Of a stretch of 64,000 nt of DNA, positions 11,071 to 22,395 are shown one piece after another. The notes below the pieces were generated by a model. The model saw nothing but the letters and a program-made list of their open reading frames with translations. It had not been told where the DNA came from and did no database searches. Every line of letters begins with the position of its first letter. The first letter of the stretch is position 1. Source of the DNA: Multifurca ochricompacta (taxonomy: Eukaryota; Basidiomycota; Agaricomycetes; Russulales; Russulaceae); the NCBI GenBank assembly GCA_022496185.1, contig WTXG01000009.1, positions 620,001 through 684,000 on the forward strand. Direction: 5' to 3'. The position numbers and the translations under genes were made by a program.

Positions 11071-11713
11071 ACATACAATGCTTGCAGTAGACCAGCCAGT
11101 GAGCCAATAGAAGCAGAAATCAAACAGCATTTCTCTCTCTTTCTCTCTTTTCCTTGTGTGGTAAATACCTTCTCAACAACGTCAAGTGCAAGGTCAAATA
11201 GAACCAGCAAGCAGCGTATTTGCAAGTACAAGCACGATACACCCTCATTCGAAGTCTTAGTTATCGCAGGGGCTCACTCTTCTCACACTCTTCTCCTCTT
11301 CTTTCGTACAGCATTATACTCTGACCTGAACATTGATTGCTGGTGAGCTTCGGATCAGCGGGAGTGGGGGACCCAAAGAGTAACGGTTGGTACTTATTCT
11401 GCGTGATCTGACAGACGTTCCGATGGAGATGTACTTATGATAGACGTCTTATTCCGTACACAGGACAGAACAAGTGAGAGAGAAAAAGTCGATTATTCTT
11501 GAGTACCGATACTACTTGTATACCAAGGAGGTAACATGACGTCGTATCGGAGTTGGTGTGTTGAGGGCGCTGTCGTTGACGACGAAGGAACATATGGTGG
11601 AAAAAGAAAAAGGAAAAGTATTGATCACCGATTGTAACACAAAGTACGCGTCTTGTGCCGCTTCTTCTCATATCACCACTTTTGCAGTGCAAGTCATCCC
11701 AGCGTCGGTATTC
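11071..11713. other. Intergenic stretch upstream of the 11714 gene
   Basis: About 640 bases after the direct repeat. A pyrimidine-rich tract (CATTTCTCTCTCTTTCTCTC) lies near 11130-11150. An open frame continues upstream of 11714 from 11558 without obvious homology, so part of it may be 5' leader of the next gene. Nothing else can be supported. Confidence 0.4.
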
Positions 11714-12255
11714 ATGGCGCGCGCTCTCCCACTGCAGGTCAACGTGACCCACACGCCACCTACTATCAGACTCGATAACGACGTACTCGTAGCCCCGCCT
11801 GGCCCAGGTTACATTGGCGTGCTTGCGCTACAGCCTAGCACTTTCACGACGAGGAGTTATGGATGGAAGGATGGCAAGCGCCTCGCTCTTGAGCTTGTTG
11901 ACTCAGGATCCAGCGAGGAGAAAGTGAAGGTCCAAGTGATGCTAACATACGTGTCCTTGCCCATTAAGTACTTATGCCTCGCCTCTGACTAATAAGTTTC
12001 CAATATAAACAGGATCGATGCCACCGTTATTGGTAGCAAGCAGCAGGCTGAAAAGGAAGCTGTTGCGGAAGCACTGGTTGGGGCCACGTCTAGTAATGGC
12101 GACAACGCAGAGGAGGATGGGGCGGAAGGCAGGGAGCAATGCAATATAATCATTTACAAACAATGTCCTCTGTCTCCAGGTCCGAGAAGGGAGTGATACC
12201 CAGAGGAGCTTCTCGAGGAAGCAGCTTATCTGCGCGCTGTTGACCAACTCTAAAT
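11714..12255 (+). CDS. Small conserved basidiomycete protein, unknown function
   Basis: The clearest part begins at ATG 11714 (MARALPLQVNVTHTPPTI) and continues through DNDVLVAPPGPGYIGVLAL, FTTRSYGWKDGKRL and SSEEKVKVQVMLT. After an intron (donor near 11954, acceptor AACAG near 12011) comes IDATVIGSKQQAEKEAVAEAL and an acidic, Glu-rich tail. I recall similar uncharacterised agaricomycete proteins that start MxRALPLxVNITHTPPT and carry a YGWKGxKRL motif. The splice phases at this intron do not match unless one base is added near the donor, so another undercall is possible. The end is uncertain: stops occur near 12197 and 12255 depending on whether a further intron ending CTCCAG (12180) is used. 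No function can be given. Confidence 0.5.
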
Positions 12256-12270
12256 GAGCCACATCACCTG

Positions 12271-13259
12271 TCATAGATCAAAGTCAAAGTCCGAGTCCGA
12301 GTCATCCTTTTTCGACACGTTGCGTACATCCTTCGTCGAATAGAGTGTAGATGTTGAGCGCACCCGCGGGTGATGGTTATAATTTTCGTTTTCTTCCTCG
12401 GATTCGTCATCGAGGTGGACCCTCGTATCCGCTCGTAGTTTCTTAGGAGGGATGATAATTCCTGATGTGATAAACAAAGCCTCTAATTCTGCAGATATAG
12501 CAAGTCAACCTCGGGCTTTAGGTCACAATGGGGACTGTGAAACCACCTTCGAGCTTTCGCTCCCGATCCGATCCCCAAGCAGTGATTTGAGTGACAATCT
12601 CTCCTTTCCGGTACGCAATAAACATAGGCACTCGGGAATCGGGTAAGTTGGGTATGCATTTGTCGCCGACAATGGAAACGAATTTAGTACGAGGGTAGCG
12701 CGTCGCCAACGTGCATATGTGGGTATGCGCACGGTCGCTTCGCGGGATCCTGTCAATTATTATGTAGATACGACGTCATAATAACTAGATAGGGGAAAGG
12801 GCAGGGCATCAAACTCACCCTTCCTTATACAGGAAGCAGACAACACCCGTTCCGCGCGCCTCATCATCGCCTACTTCGTTCTGCTTGCTAGCTTCTGTGA
12901 CCTCACGCGTGTAGTCGTCCCTTCCTATGGGAAGAACTGCGCCGAAACGCCCACGCTGACCTTCTAGTCGCTCCTGTGCAAGGCGCTGCGCTCTATGCTG
13001 CGCGATGTACCGTTCTGCGTCGTCGTCGTCCATATCTTCTTCGAGCTCTTGAAGCTCTGCGGTAGTAAGTTCCTCGAGAATGTCATCAAGATTTGGTGAA
13101 GGCGGTGGAGAGGGTGAGGATGATCGAGGATCGAGTGGAGGAAGTATGCCGTGCTTGCGAAGGGCTTCATTACTGATAAGTAATATCTTAAGTTATCGAA
13201 TATACCGAGCCAGGGGAATATAGATAGGCTTACAATTCTGTATCTTGGTTTGAGTTCAT
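12271..13259 (-). CDS. Phosducin-like protein (thioredoxin fold, PDCL3/Plp2 type)
   Basis: Co-chaperone family that works with the CCT chaperonin in folding actin, tubulin and G-protein beta subunits. Start ATG 13259 (MNSNQDTEF), intron, then NEALRKHGILPPLDPR, an acidic/helical N-domain (ILEELTTAELQELEED), ERLEGQRGRFGAVLPIGRDD, EVTEAS and GTGVVCFLYKEG. After the next intron come the thioredoxin-like segments ATRYPRTKFVSIVGDKCIPN and DSRVPMFIAYRKGEIV. The last exon has LEELEALFITSGIIIPPKK and ends with a Ser/Asp tail (DDSDSDFDFDL) at 12271. This order fits PDCL3/Plp2 better than TXNDC9. All visible splice junctions hold the frame. It is divergent from the Dicer gene, with 156 bases between starts. 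Confidence 0.85.
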
Positions 13260-13415
13260 GTTCGTATTGTATCTTGTTTTCCTTCACAACGCAGTGATAG
13301 TGGTAGCGGCAGCGACGGGCAATTAACAAGCAAGCAGAAGAGCGAAAGCAAGTGAAGCATTGGCGTTGGCGCTACCGACCATTGGCCACGTGATCTTGAA
13401 GAACGTATCGATTAC
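13260..13415. promoter_or_regulatory. Divergent promoter between phosducin-like gene and Dicer
   Basis: 156 bases separate the two start codons, so both promoters must share or overlap this interval. It holds a CACGTG (E-box type) palindrome at about 13387-13392. No TATA box is evident. Co-regulation of the two genes is inference only. Confidence 0.45.
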
Positions 13416-16400
13416 ATGCTCGACGTCCGACAGGCTGACATTCTATTTCTTTCTTTTTCTTACACTTATCTCATGACTCTGATATCCAATTGCCAGTCTG
13501 ACGATGTACTGGTTCCTCGTCAGTATCAAGAAGAGATCTTTCTGAAATCACAGCAAGGGAACGTCATTGCCGTTCTTGACACGGGCACTGGGAAAACGCT
13601 CATATCTGCACTACTAATCAAATGGGTTGTTGCGCAGACGAGCTCTCAAAAGAAGGTCATCATATTTCTCGTGCCAAAGGTTCCTCTCGTGGAACAGCAG
13701 GGAAACTTCATTGCCAAGCACACAGCGTTACGTGTTGAACGGCTGCATAGCGATATTTCAGCTGGTGTCATGGATCGCACATGGTGGGGCAATCTATTCG
13801 CGCGATCCGATGTACTCGTAATGACAGGTGAGAGCACGTTTACATTGTGAGCTATTTTTCCTCATCAAACCCAGGGCAGATATTCTTGAACATACTCACG
13901 CACTCGCACTGGAGCATAGACAAGGTGTGTAGATCCTGAGATATTGTATAGAATTTTTTTTTGTCAGGCTATAGGTTTCGCTTCTTGTCTTCGACGAGTG
14001 CCATCATGCTCGCAAGAATCACCCATACACCTCCATCATGTCCATATATCGGGCTTGTCCCGAGACTAGTCGACCAAAAATATTCGGTATGACGGCTTGT
14101 CCAACTTGGTCCTCCGACACGCGTCAAACTACACCAGCGGATTTGGAAAAGGAGTTGAATTCTAAATTTGTCACCGTTCGGGAGCACTTGGAGGAACTCG
14201 CGCACTATTCTTCAAAGCCTATTGAGGTAATTCAGATTCAGTGCGCTGGTCTCGCCTTGCGGGGGCTTGTCTTGACCCGCGGGTGCAGGTCATCCGAGAA
14301 TTTCCCCCACCTCCGCAAACATATCTTGAGTATCCTATCCCCCATATCTGGAGCCGTTTTGACTACTCTCAAGTTCCGGCAAGCGTCGAGATACCTTGGC
14401 AACAACTGAACAGTCGCATCTTTTCACTTTGCAGAATCTAGGTGTATTTGGTGCCGAGCTTTTTCTCTATTCTGACCTCCAGACGCGCATATCTGAGCTC
14501 TCGCACCCACGAGACGTCGACGAGATGGAGTTGCTACGAACACGATATCTATATACCGACACACTCGAGGAGAACAATGGTCTTCTCATGCATCGTATAC
14601 CTGAAATGCACGACCTATGTGACATCTTGGCAGAGTATCAACCCTTCTTCGAACGTGTATCTGATGGTGAAGATCCTTGGTCTTTCGCCTCGATTGGTGC
14701 TCTCCAAAGGTTCAGAGCCTTGTTGACATTCTGTTGGAGAGCTACACTCCCGAATTCCATGGCATTGTATTTGTGGACCGCCGTCATATTGCTAGGGTAC
14801 TTTCCAGCATCATCTCCCGTATTCCCATACTTAAGGGAATCATCTCCTGCGCGTCATGCGTGGGCCATGGAGGCGACGAGAAAGGTATTGGGGGTGGCAT
14901 GCCCACAAAGAGGCAGCGGCAAATCGTCAATGATTTCAGGGATGGGAAGATTAATCTGTGTGAGTAAGCAACGCGATTTGTGATCCCTTGTTTATCACCG
15001 GATCACAGTGATCGCCACCCCCGTAGCGGAGGAAGGCTTGGACTTTCCAGTCAGTTATCGGAGCTTGTACCCAAATTTGAAGAAAAAAGTGACTGGAAAA
15101 ACTCTAGGCTTGTGACATCATAGTTCGTTTCGATGCCATGCAAGATATGGTAGGCTACGTCCAATCCCGCGGGCGGGCGCGGCGCGTGACCTCGACGTTT
15201 GTGGTCATGGTCCAACGTGACAACACCTCGAAATTGATAACTATCATTCTCTCTCCAAGAACGAACCTCGTATCAAGAGGCTTTATCAGTCCGGAACTCT
15301 CTCTTTGCTCTCAGGACCTGAAGAGTGCGAGATCGAAGGCGAAGGAGATAGCTGCGATTATGTCTATCCGACGGATCTTGCCAAGCGAGAGTGTTTTCTT
15401 GTGCCAAGCACAGGTGCAATTTTGACATACAACACGGCTATCGGGCTTCTTGGTCATCTTTGCGCCCTCATTCCATGCGATGCATTCACGCCAGCTCAGA
15501 AGCCGCGGTACAGCGGTGACTTTGTCTCAACCGTGTGGCTCCCGTCGATGTTGCCATTGCCCCGTGAGCATCTCGTGTATGAGGGCCCGCGCAAGCACTC
15601 GAAGAAAGAAGCTAAGCGAGCCGTTGCGTTCAAAGCTGTTAAAGCTTTATATGCATTGGGCGTCTTTGACGATCACCTACTTCCAGCCCATAGCAAGGCA
15701 GAGCTCGAGATCGATGAGGATCAAAGTCAGCCAGACGTGCCTGAAATGATGGATGTCGTCGTAATCAGTCCATGGGCCCTGAGACCCAAATTATGGTCGC
15801 ACCCGATCATCATGAATGAAAAGCGAATCGCTGGTATTGTTACAGGGACGCCACTTCCGCCCACTGAGCTCGTCTGGGATGGCACTGCTCTGGTCCTGGA
15901 TGCGGCTCAACTTGTGTACCTTCACTCGGACGAAGAGTTCCAGCAACGAAGACTCATGCAAGATTATACTGACCTTGGGCTGTGGTGGCGTGTTTCTAGT
16001 CGACCACGCCGCTCACCGTTGTCGTGTTTTTTGGTTCCTCTGGTTCCAAATAGTTGTCAACCGGATTTCCGAGAAATGGAACGTTTTTTGAAGCAGCCCT
16101 ACAGCGAATTCGATTGGATGGGAATACATAAGTGTGCAGACGATCACACCCTTGTGATAAACAATGCACAGCATGGTCGCCTTTTCCTGCTTCACAGGAT
16201 TCGGTTTGACTTGACCCCATTGTCGAAGCCACCGATGGATAGTCGTGAGGCTGGCTTTGAGACATACAGGGAGTACCATAACTGGTGTTTTAGAAAGAGA
16301 AAATGTCCCTTCCCTGAGGTGCCGACGGAAGGGCCCCTCATTGAAGCTACCCTTATTCTCAAACAAACCTCCAGGGCATACCAGCTCTTGCCTCGAAATG

Positions 16401-18152
16401 ATTCTGTGGACGTCAAAATGAATTTAGATGAGGATGCAAGGCCTTTCCTATTCCCTTTGGCCTTCACTCGTTTGTTCACCATGTCAGAGGAGATGTCCTC
16501 TCTCTTTGGCTTCTTTCCACGTCTCCTGCATCGTGTTCAAGACGTATGGCGCGCTCGCAATGCCCGCATCGGTCTTGGCTTGCCCCCCATTCTTGATGAC
16601 CACCTTATTGAAGCAACGACCCTACCTGCTGCGGCCGCGGGTTTTAACAACCAGCGCCTTGAGACGCTTGGGGACTCTGTGCTGAAGCTCTGTACGTCAG
16701 TCCACTTGTACAACAAGTTCCCGTATTGCCATGAAGGCCAGCTCGACCATCTGCGCCGGCGATCCATCTCAAATCGTCCACTCATGGCTCGAGCGAAGGC
16801 AATTGGCCTTGAACACTATTTGAACGTTGAGGGTCAGAACGTTAGGATATGGCCTACTGTCGTTGCGGACGACAGTCCGACTCTGCAGGATGTTACTTAC
16901 AGTGACAGAATTGTAAAGCGACGCATGGCACGGAGGAGCCTGCAGGACTGCATGGAAGCCATTATTGGTGCGGGCTATTTATCTGGGGGTATTCCAATGG
17001 CCATACAAGTAGGATCCGCACTTGGATTGAACTTCGGTGGGCCAGGACCATGGCAAATGCGATACACACTTCAGCCACACTCCCAGCCCGCGTTTAGTCG
17101 CTATACAGAATTGCAAGACGGGCTAGGATATGAATTTCAACACGCCGAATTGCTGCAAGAGGCCTTGATGCACTCCTCTTTTTGGTCGGGTGGCAAATCG
17201 TACCAAAGACTAGAGTTTCTCGGGGATGGTACGGTTGCAGTAATCATTATGGCTTGGCTGACTTTCGTGTCGAAGCCGTAGTCGATCTTGTTGTGATGAC
17301 GTACCTTCACAAGAAATTCCCCCAAGCAAACTCCGGTCAGCTTAGTTCTTTGCGTTCACGAGCCGTGTGCGGGCCCGTCCTGGCCTTCGTTGCAGTCCGG
17401 GTCTTAAACCTCCATAAGTTCCTACTGGCCAACAATTCGGAACTTATCGAGGCTATTGAAAAGTACATACCCATTCTACATGCAATGTCCAGTCGGGATA
17501 TGGTCTTACAGAGTTGGGCGCACGACCCTCCAAAGACTATAAGTGACATTTTGGAGAGCGTCGTTGCAGCCATCCTCATCGATTCTGGGTACAATCTCGA
17601 TAAGACAATGTGCATCGTGGAGGCTGTCATGCAATGTGTTTTGGAGGTACTATCTCCTGATCTGCCACCAGAACCGGTCTCCGCATTTTTTATGTGGGCT
17701 GCACGGTCAGGCTGTAAACGGATTCACTTTAGGTGTGTGCTTGGCGTAGCTTCCTGACGTCCTTTTTTTTTCACACGGGACCGTCCAGGAAATCATGCAG
17801 TCGCGCCGAGTCGAAACATAATGATACAATCTGTGTCGTCGTGCATGATACCGTGGTAGTTGGCCCTGTGACGGCATCCAGCTTGTCTGTGGCACGTGCA
17901 TTCGCATCAGAACGTGCCCGGACAATTTTGACAACCGCCGATCCGGAAAAGGCGTTGATTAGAATATGCGATTGCAAGGAGCAAGATGTTTGCGCCGTCG
18001 ATACGGAACCTGCTCCCGAGCCCCAGGACGATGTCGATGATGCGACAGAGATTGGCTTTGCAACCGCGGCACGGATAGTGCTTGAGAGGTTCAGGAATTC
18101 CCAGGGGGATATTGAGAGGCCGGGAGAAGATCTGAAGGATGAGAACTCATGA
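13416..18152 (+). CDS. Dicer ribonuclease, full domain set, frame-broken
   Basis: Cuts long dsRNA into small RNAs in RNA silencing. The helicase has motif I LDTGTGKT, DECH box (VFDECHHARKN), FGMTACP, IATPVAEEGLDFP and motif VI GYVQSRGRARR. These are followed by the Dicer-dimerisation region (SKKEAKRAVAFKAVKALYALG), a PAZ-like stretch, RNase IIIa (QRLETLGDSVLK; DCMEAIIGAGYL) and RNase IIIb (YQRLEFLGDAVVDLVV, reached through a 53-base intron at about 17230; SDILESVVAAILIDSG). A final exon carries a dsRNA-binding-like tail. Both RNase III domains retain the Glu/Asp pairs, so the enzyme should be catalytic. The frame breaks near 14421-14424 (TTTT), 14688-14693 and 15232-15243, each corrected by one base. 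Other junctions are clean. The N-terminal exon choice (13416) is uncertain, since an intron ending GCCAG at 13496 may shorten it. Confidence 0.85.
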
Positions 18153-18727
18153 TTTAGAGCCAATTGACCGAAGTGCATGTCTTGCCTCGTGGCGGAGGTA
18201 TCATCATTGTCTCTCACACTAATAATGTATTTGTTTTCGGCTTTTTCTCATTCTCATCATGTAGACCGCCAGACCGTCTTCGTTTCAGTTTCACGGTTCT
18301 ATGTCCGCGGTGCCACTACCTAATGGGAATGAGTATCTTCATATCTTCAACGTGTACGATGAGGGCGCTTGCGCTTAGCAGTGTCTTTATCTCGAACAGA
18401 TATGTTCCGACCGGGTGTATTTGTTCAAGGCCAATCTTCTGATAAGTACTCAAACACCGCCAGCGGGTTTCCGTCCACCTCTAAACCGAAAACAGATATG
18501 ATCCAGCCGCGGTGATTGAGTTGACGGTCTACCCAACTAGCACTGTGTTGTCATTGTTGACAGCCCTTATGACCTTGTTGCGTTATTGACAGGTTGCGCT
18601 TGCTTTAGTTTCCGAGTTAAATAGAACTCGGCCAATGACTATATTCAAGCTATCCACAGACACTGCGAAGACAAAGGTGCCCTACAGATAGCTATTTCAC
18701 TTCCCACCCTGCTTCACTCAGTTCACT
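18153..18727. other. Intergenic stretch
   Basis: About 575 bases between the Dicer stop and the amine oxidase start on the same strand. Open frames are short and without motifs. It should contain the Dicer terminator and the amine oxidase promoter. Confidence 0.5.
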
Positions 18728-20875
18728 ATGCATCTCCCATTCGAAGCGATTGTCGCCGACGCCATAGCGTTCTGTTCTCCCTCTTCCACGGCTTTTCTCG
18801 GCCTATTCCTCTCGGTTATGCGTGTCTTTCGATTGTCTAGTACTGTACTTGGTCTCGGACTTGTCAGTCCTCAATCTCCGTTCACCTCAGGCATTGCCGT
18901 TCCCGCGGAGCAGAGTCATGTTACCGGCACCAACGACTTCCAAGTCCTCATTCTTGGAGGCGGCGTTGCTGGTGTCATGGCTGCTGAGACGCTCCATCAC
19001 AGAGGCATTGACAATTTCAAGATCATTGAAGCGCGCAGTGTGTTGGGCGGACGTATGAAGAATTTCCTATTTGGCGTCCCGGGTAGACAATATGTCTTGG
19101 AGTTAGGCGCGGACTGGATTCATGGCACGCAGGCGAACAACGGGCCGTCAAACCCCATATTCGACTTAGCTCGGAAGCACAATTTATCAACCCAGCCAAA
19201 CCACTACCGTGGTAGCATGAGTAAGTCCACATTCATTTAAAATAGCTCAGTTTCTCAATAACCCCGCCGGCTTCAGCGACCTATGACCATACGGAGCTAT
19301 TGATTACATGCAGACGTTTAACGACGCGGTCGAGAACTTCGCCGCTTTGACTGTGGGCGGAGGTTCGTCCTTGGATCATTTCCCTATCCCCTGCAACGGC
19401 AGCTAGACGGTCTTTTTTTTAAATAGGTGAACGGATCCTCAGAGGGTTAGTGGATACCACAACTCGCAGTGGCTATTCTCTTCTTGGCGCCAAGCCTAGA
19501 ACTCCTCATGAAATAGCTTCTGAATATTATCAATTCGATTGGGAATATGCCCAGACACCAGAACAAAGCTCTTGGCTCGCGTCCTCATGGGTAATGTATC
19601 AGTTCTTTACCCGCCAGCCGTGTTTGCTGTTCCGAAGAGTGATGATAAAAAGTCCTACTCGGAGCCAGATCGCCCTGGTTTGTCGTATCACTGCTGCTTA
19701 TCACCCACATTCTAGGCGAATAATTTCACCTTCAATAGTGGCCAAGGCGGCTTTTCCACTGAGAACCTTTTAACGATTGATCAACGAGGATTTGCAAGTA
19801 TCATTCAGTCAGAGGCTGCTGAATTTCTTTCCAAGGAACAAGTCCTGTTCAACGCTACCGTTAAGACCATTAAGTACTCTAATGATAGAGTCTCTGTGAG
19901 CCTTTCGGATGGGTCCAGCTTGAGTGCGGACTATGCCCTGGTTACGTTCAGTCTCGGTGTTCTGCAGCATGATGGTATTTCCTTCGAGCCTGCTTTACCT
20001 ACATGGAAGTCCGAAGCCATACATGGTATGGCGATGGTTAGCGGATCAACTCGCAGTGATCCTTCACCATCTTATAATCACGCGCACACAGGGGACATAC
20101 ACCAAGATTTATTTACAGTTCCCGGAGAAATTCTGGTTTGACACTGAGGTGCCTGGACTTTTTCCTTGTGATCGTTGATCATTGATCTTCTGACGTAAGG
20201 TCACTAGTTTGCTCTTTACGCTGACCACGAACGGGGCTGGTACCCTGTCTGGCAGAGTCTTGATATGGATGGTTTCTTCTCAGGTTCTGGGATCCTCTTT
20301 GTAACCGTCACTGTAAGTTTGGGCTTATCTTAAGTTATCGCCGTCACGGCCAGTGTGCTGACTATCCTTCAAAGGGTGATTTCTCGAAACGGATCGAGTC
20401 ATTGAGCGATGAGGCAGTTAAAGAAGAAGTACTCACTGTCCTTCGTTCGATGTACCCCAACGCCACGATCCCCGAGCCCGATGCATTCTATTTTCCGCGC
20501 TGGCTGAGTGATCCACTCTACCGGGGGAGTTATAGCAACTGGCCGTCAAGTTTTCTGAAAAGCCATCACACGAATCTGAGAGCTACTGTTGATCGGAGAC
20601 TCTGGTTCGGGGGTGAAGCTACAAGTTTGAAATACTTCGGTAAGTCCGGAGTTGCACGACCCTGCCCTGGATCTGGTGCCTCTCTAGCCTTGAACCACTG
20701 ACCAGTACATCGCGGGATGCGCTCTGATCTAGGTTACTTGCATGGCGCATACTACGAGGGACAGAAGATGGCGGAGGAAATCGCGCATTGCATTGAAAGC
20801 GCTGTGTGTGTTGGCCTTCCCCACGTGGAGGAAATATCGAGTTCTCATCCTTACATCGCGTCGGATTTCATTTAG
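18728..20875 (+). CDS. Secreted FAD-dependent amine/polyamine oxidase, one frame break
   Basis: Flavin amine oxidase. The FAD-binding Rossmann motif is ILGGGVAGVMAAETL, followed by IIEARSVLGGRM and LELGADWIHG. Later exons give YMQTFNDAVENFAAL, FSTENLLTIDQRGF, DYALVTFSLGVLQHDGISF, FPEKFWF, GWYPVWQSLDMDGF, YFPRWLSDPLYRGSYSNWP, and the C-terminal flavin signature LWFGGEATSLKYFGYLHGAYYEG. ATG 18728 gives a long N-terminus. ATG 18818 (MRVFRLSSTVLGLGL) would give a shorter signal-peptide-like start and is a good alternative. At 19287-19288 the frame jumps unless one base is added to the CC run (TYD...YGAIDYMQ). The remaining junctions are in phase. It probably oxidises spermine/spermidine-type amines outside the cell, producing H2O2. 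Confidence 0.82.
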
Positions 20876-21032
20876 TTGGTTTGACAGCTTTACGGCGCAT
20901 TATACACATTAACTGTAACCCTCCATGAACACACGTTTCTTCACGCTCTGTACTAACATGAAAACACCGGCCCGTTCCGTTGTTCACGTTCACGTTCTTT
21001 CACTCGTCCGCTATTACGCCCAAACGACTCAC

Positions 21033-21069
21033 TTCTATCACCATCACCATCACCATCACCATCGCTATC
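21033..21069. repeat. (ATCACC)n microsatellite
   Basis: Short ATCACCATCACC tract in the leader of the next gene. One frame reads as a polyhistidine string, but this lies upstream of the supported start codon and I treat it as untranslated. Confidence 0.7.
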
Positions 21070-21086
21070 ACTATTGGGCCAGCCAA

Positions 21087-22055
21087 ATGGCAGATCCGGT
21101 TTCAGACACGAATCTCCAATATCTCAAGTCCTTATATCCATACCACGAGCCCGCCTCTTCATCAGACGGTAACTCATTCATATTTTTATTTTATTTTTGT
21201 CATCGGAAATCTTAATCTCCAGCCAGTCATTGAAAACCCGTGGTATCTAGTAGTGATCGTCACCCTTACGGCCGGAAATAGGCCAGAAGCAGTCCCATTG
21301 GTGTATAAATATGTCTTGGATGAGCTTGAACGCGCACAGGGTAAGTTCAATGTACCAGAGGGCAAGGTGTACAGCGAGAAACTTCTCCTGTCTCGTAAAT
21401 TCCGGGACGCCATCTTCAAGTGTGGCATGATAGCCGGCTATTCAAAGGTATGATACCCTACCTCCCTTGGCAATCGATGAAGCGAGATGAAGCGATAAAA
21501 TTTCTCCAGGCAATAAATGCCCTGGCATCTCTGCTCGATGCTACACTTGAGGAATTGCGCGACACGACACGACAAAGGTATGTAGCATAGCGCACACTCA
21601 CGCATCGAGTCACCCTTTGCGTAGAGAGACTGCATTGTCGTTGCCTGAGCTTGAAAAGCGCGGCCAGAAGTTTTTCCGAGATTTGTATGGGGAGACCGCG
21701 GACGATGTGCAGAAACTCTTGGATAGGATATACCCTGATATGGGTATGTATATCATGTTGTTTGAGTACGCGCTTCGTATTCGATAACGGTCGTGTAGGG
21801 TGGTTCAGCAACACCATTGCTTATGGGTCGGTATACGGCTATACCGATATATTAAATCAGCTCGAGACATCGTACGTCTTGGTTGGCGCGCTTATCGCGG
21901 CAGATACGCCTCGTCAAATCAACTGGCATCTTAACAACGCACGCCGAGCACACGCCTCATTCGAACAAACGAGCGCTGTCAGGCAGATAGCTATCAAAGT
22001 CTCTCAAAGTGTGGGAGTAAGTTGGAGGGATGGGGTTCCAGAGGTTAAAGAGTGA
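21087..22055 (+). CDS. Carboxymuconolactone decarboxylase/AhpD-like protein
   Basis: Five exons from ATG 21087 (MADPVSDTNLQYLKSLYP). The body contains VIENPWYLVVIVTLTAGNRPEAVPLVYKYVL, LLLSRKFRDAIFKCGMIAGYSKAINALASL, KRGQKFFRDLYGE, VQKLLDRIYPDMG, and YTDILNQLETSYVLVGALIAADTPRQINWHLNNARRAHAS. The central Cys in FKCGMIAG and the helical layout suit the AhpD/CMD fold, but a clear CxxC pair is absent. It may therefore be a non-redox member. All four splice junctions keep frame. From memory, similar proteins are common in agaricomycetes as CMD-like fungal proteins, with the role not established. It follows the amine oxidase on the same strand, 211 bases downstream. Confidence 0.65.
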
Positions 22056-22395
22056 AAGGTCATGGATCCGATGATCTAATTGTTGCGCTAACTGAATGTG
22101 TATCGAATGTTCTTGCCTGGTCTGTTTGTTGTTTTGTTAGACTTGTGTATTGAGATAAAATGGTTAGCTTTGTGAATGAATGAATGAATGAATGGATGAT
22201 CGGGAGCAAGAGCAAGAGCAAGAGCAAGAGTAAGCATAAGCGTAAGCGTGAGGGGATGGCCTAGTTAAAGCACGGCAAATGCCGCCTCCTCGTTGGACCC
22301 AAAGTGCACTTGTCGTTGGCGTTGGCATTCCCCAGCTGAACCGAATCATCCTTCACCCCTCTGTGGGTTACCACGACCCATACAAGTTATTCAGA
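22056..22395. other. Intergenic stretch with two microsatellites
   Basis: About 340 bases. It contains a GAAT tetramer repeat at about 22174-22195 and a GAGCAA hexamer repeat at about 22204-22231. An in-frame ATG at 22279 would extend the next gene by 39 codons, but that extension has no recognisable features. Confidence 0.5.

Noticed and set aside
20925..21215. Frame with a run of histidines (polyhistidine-like)
   Set aside because: The histidines come from the ATCACC microsatellite upstream of the supported start at 21087. It is probably untranslated.
22204..22231. CRISPR-like repeat
   Set aside because: Simple GAGCAA hexamer microsatellite without spacers; CRISPR is not expected in a fungus.
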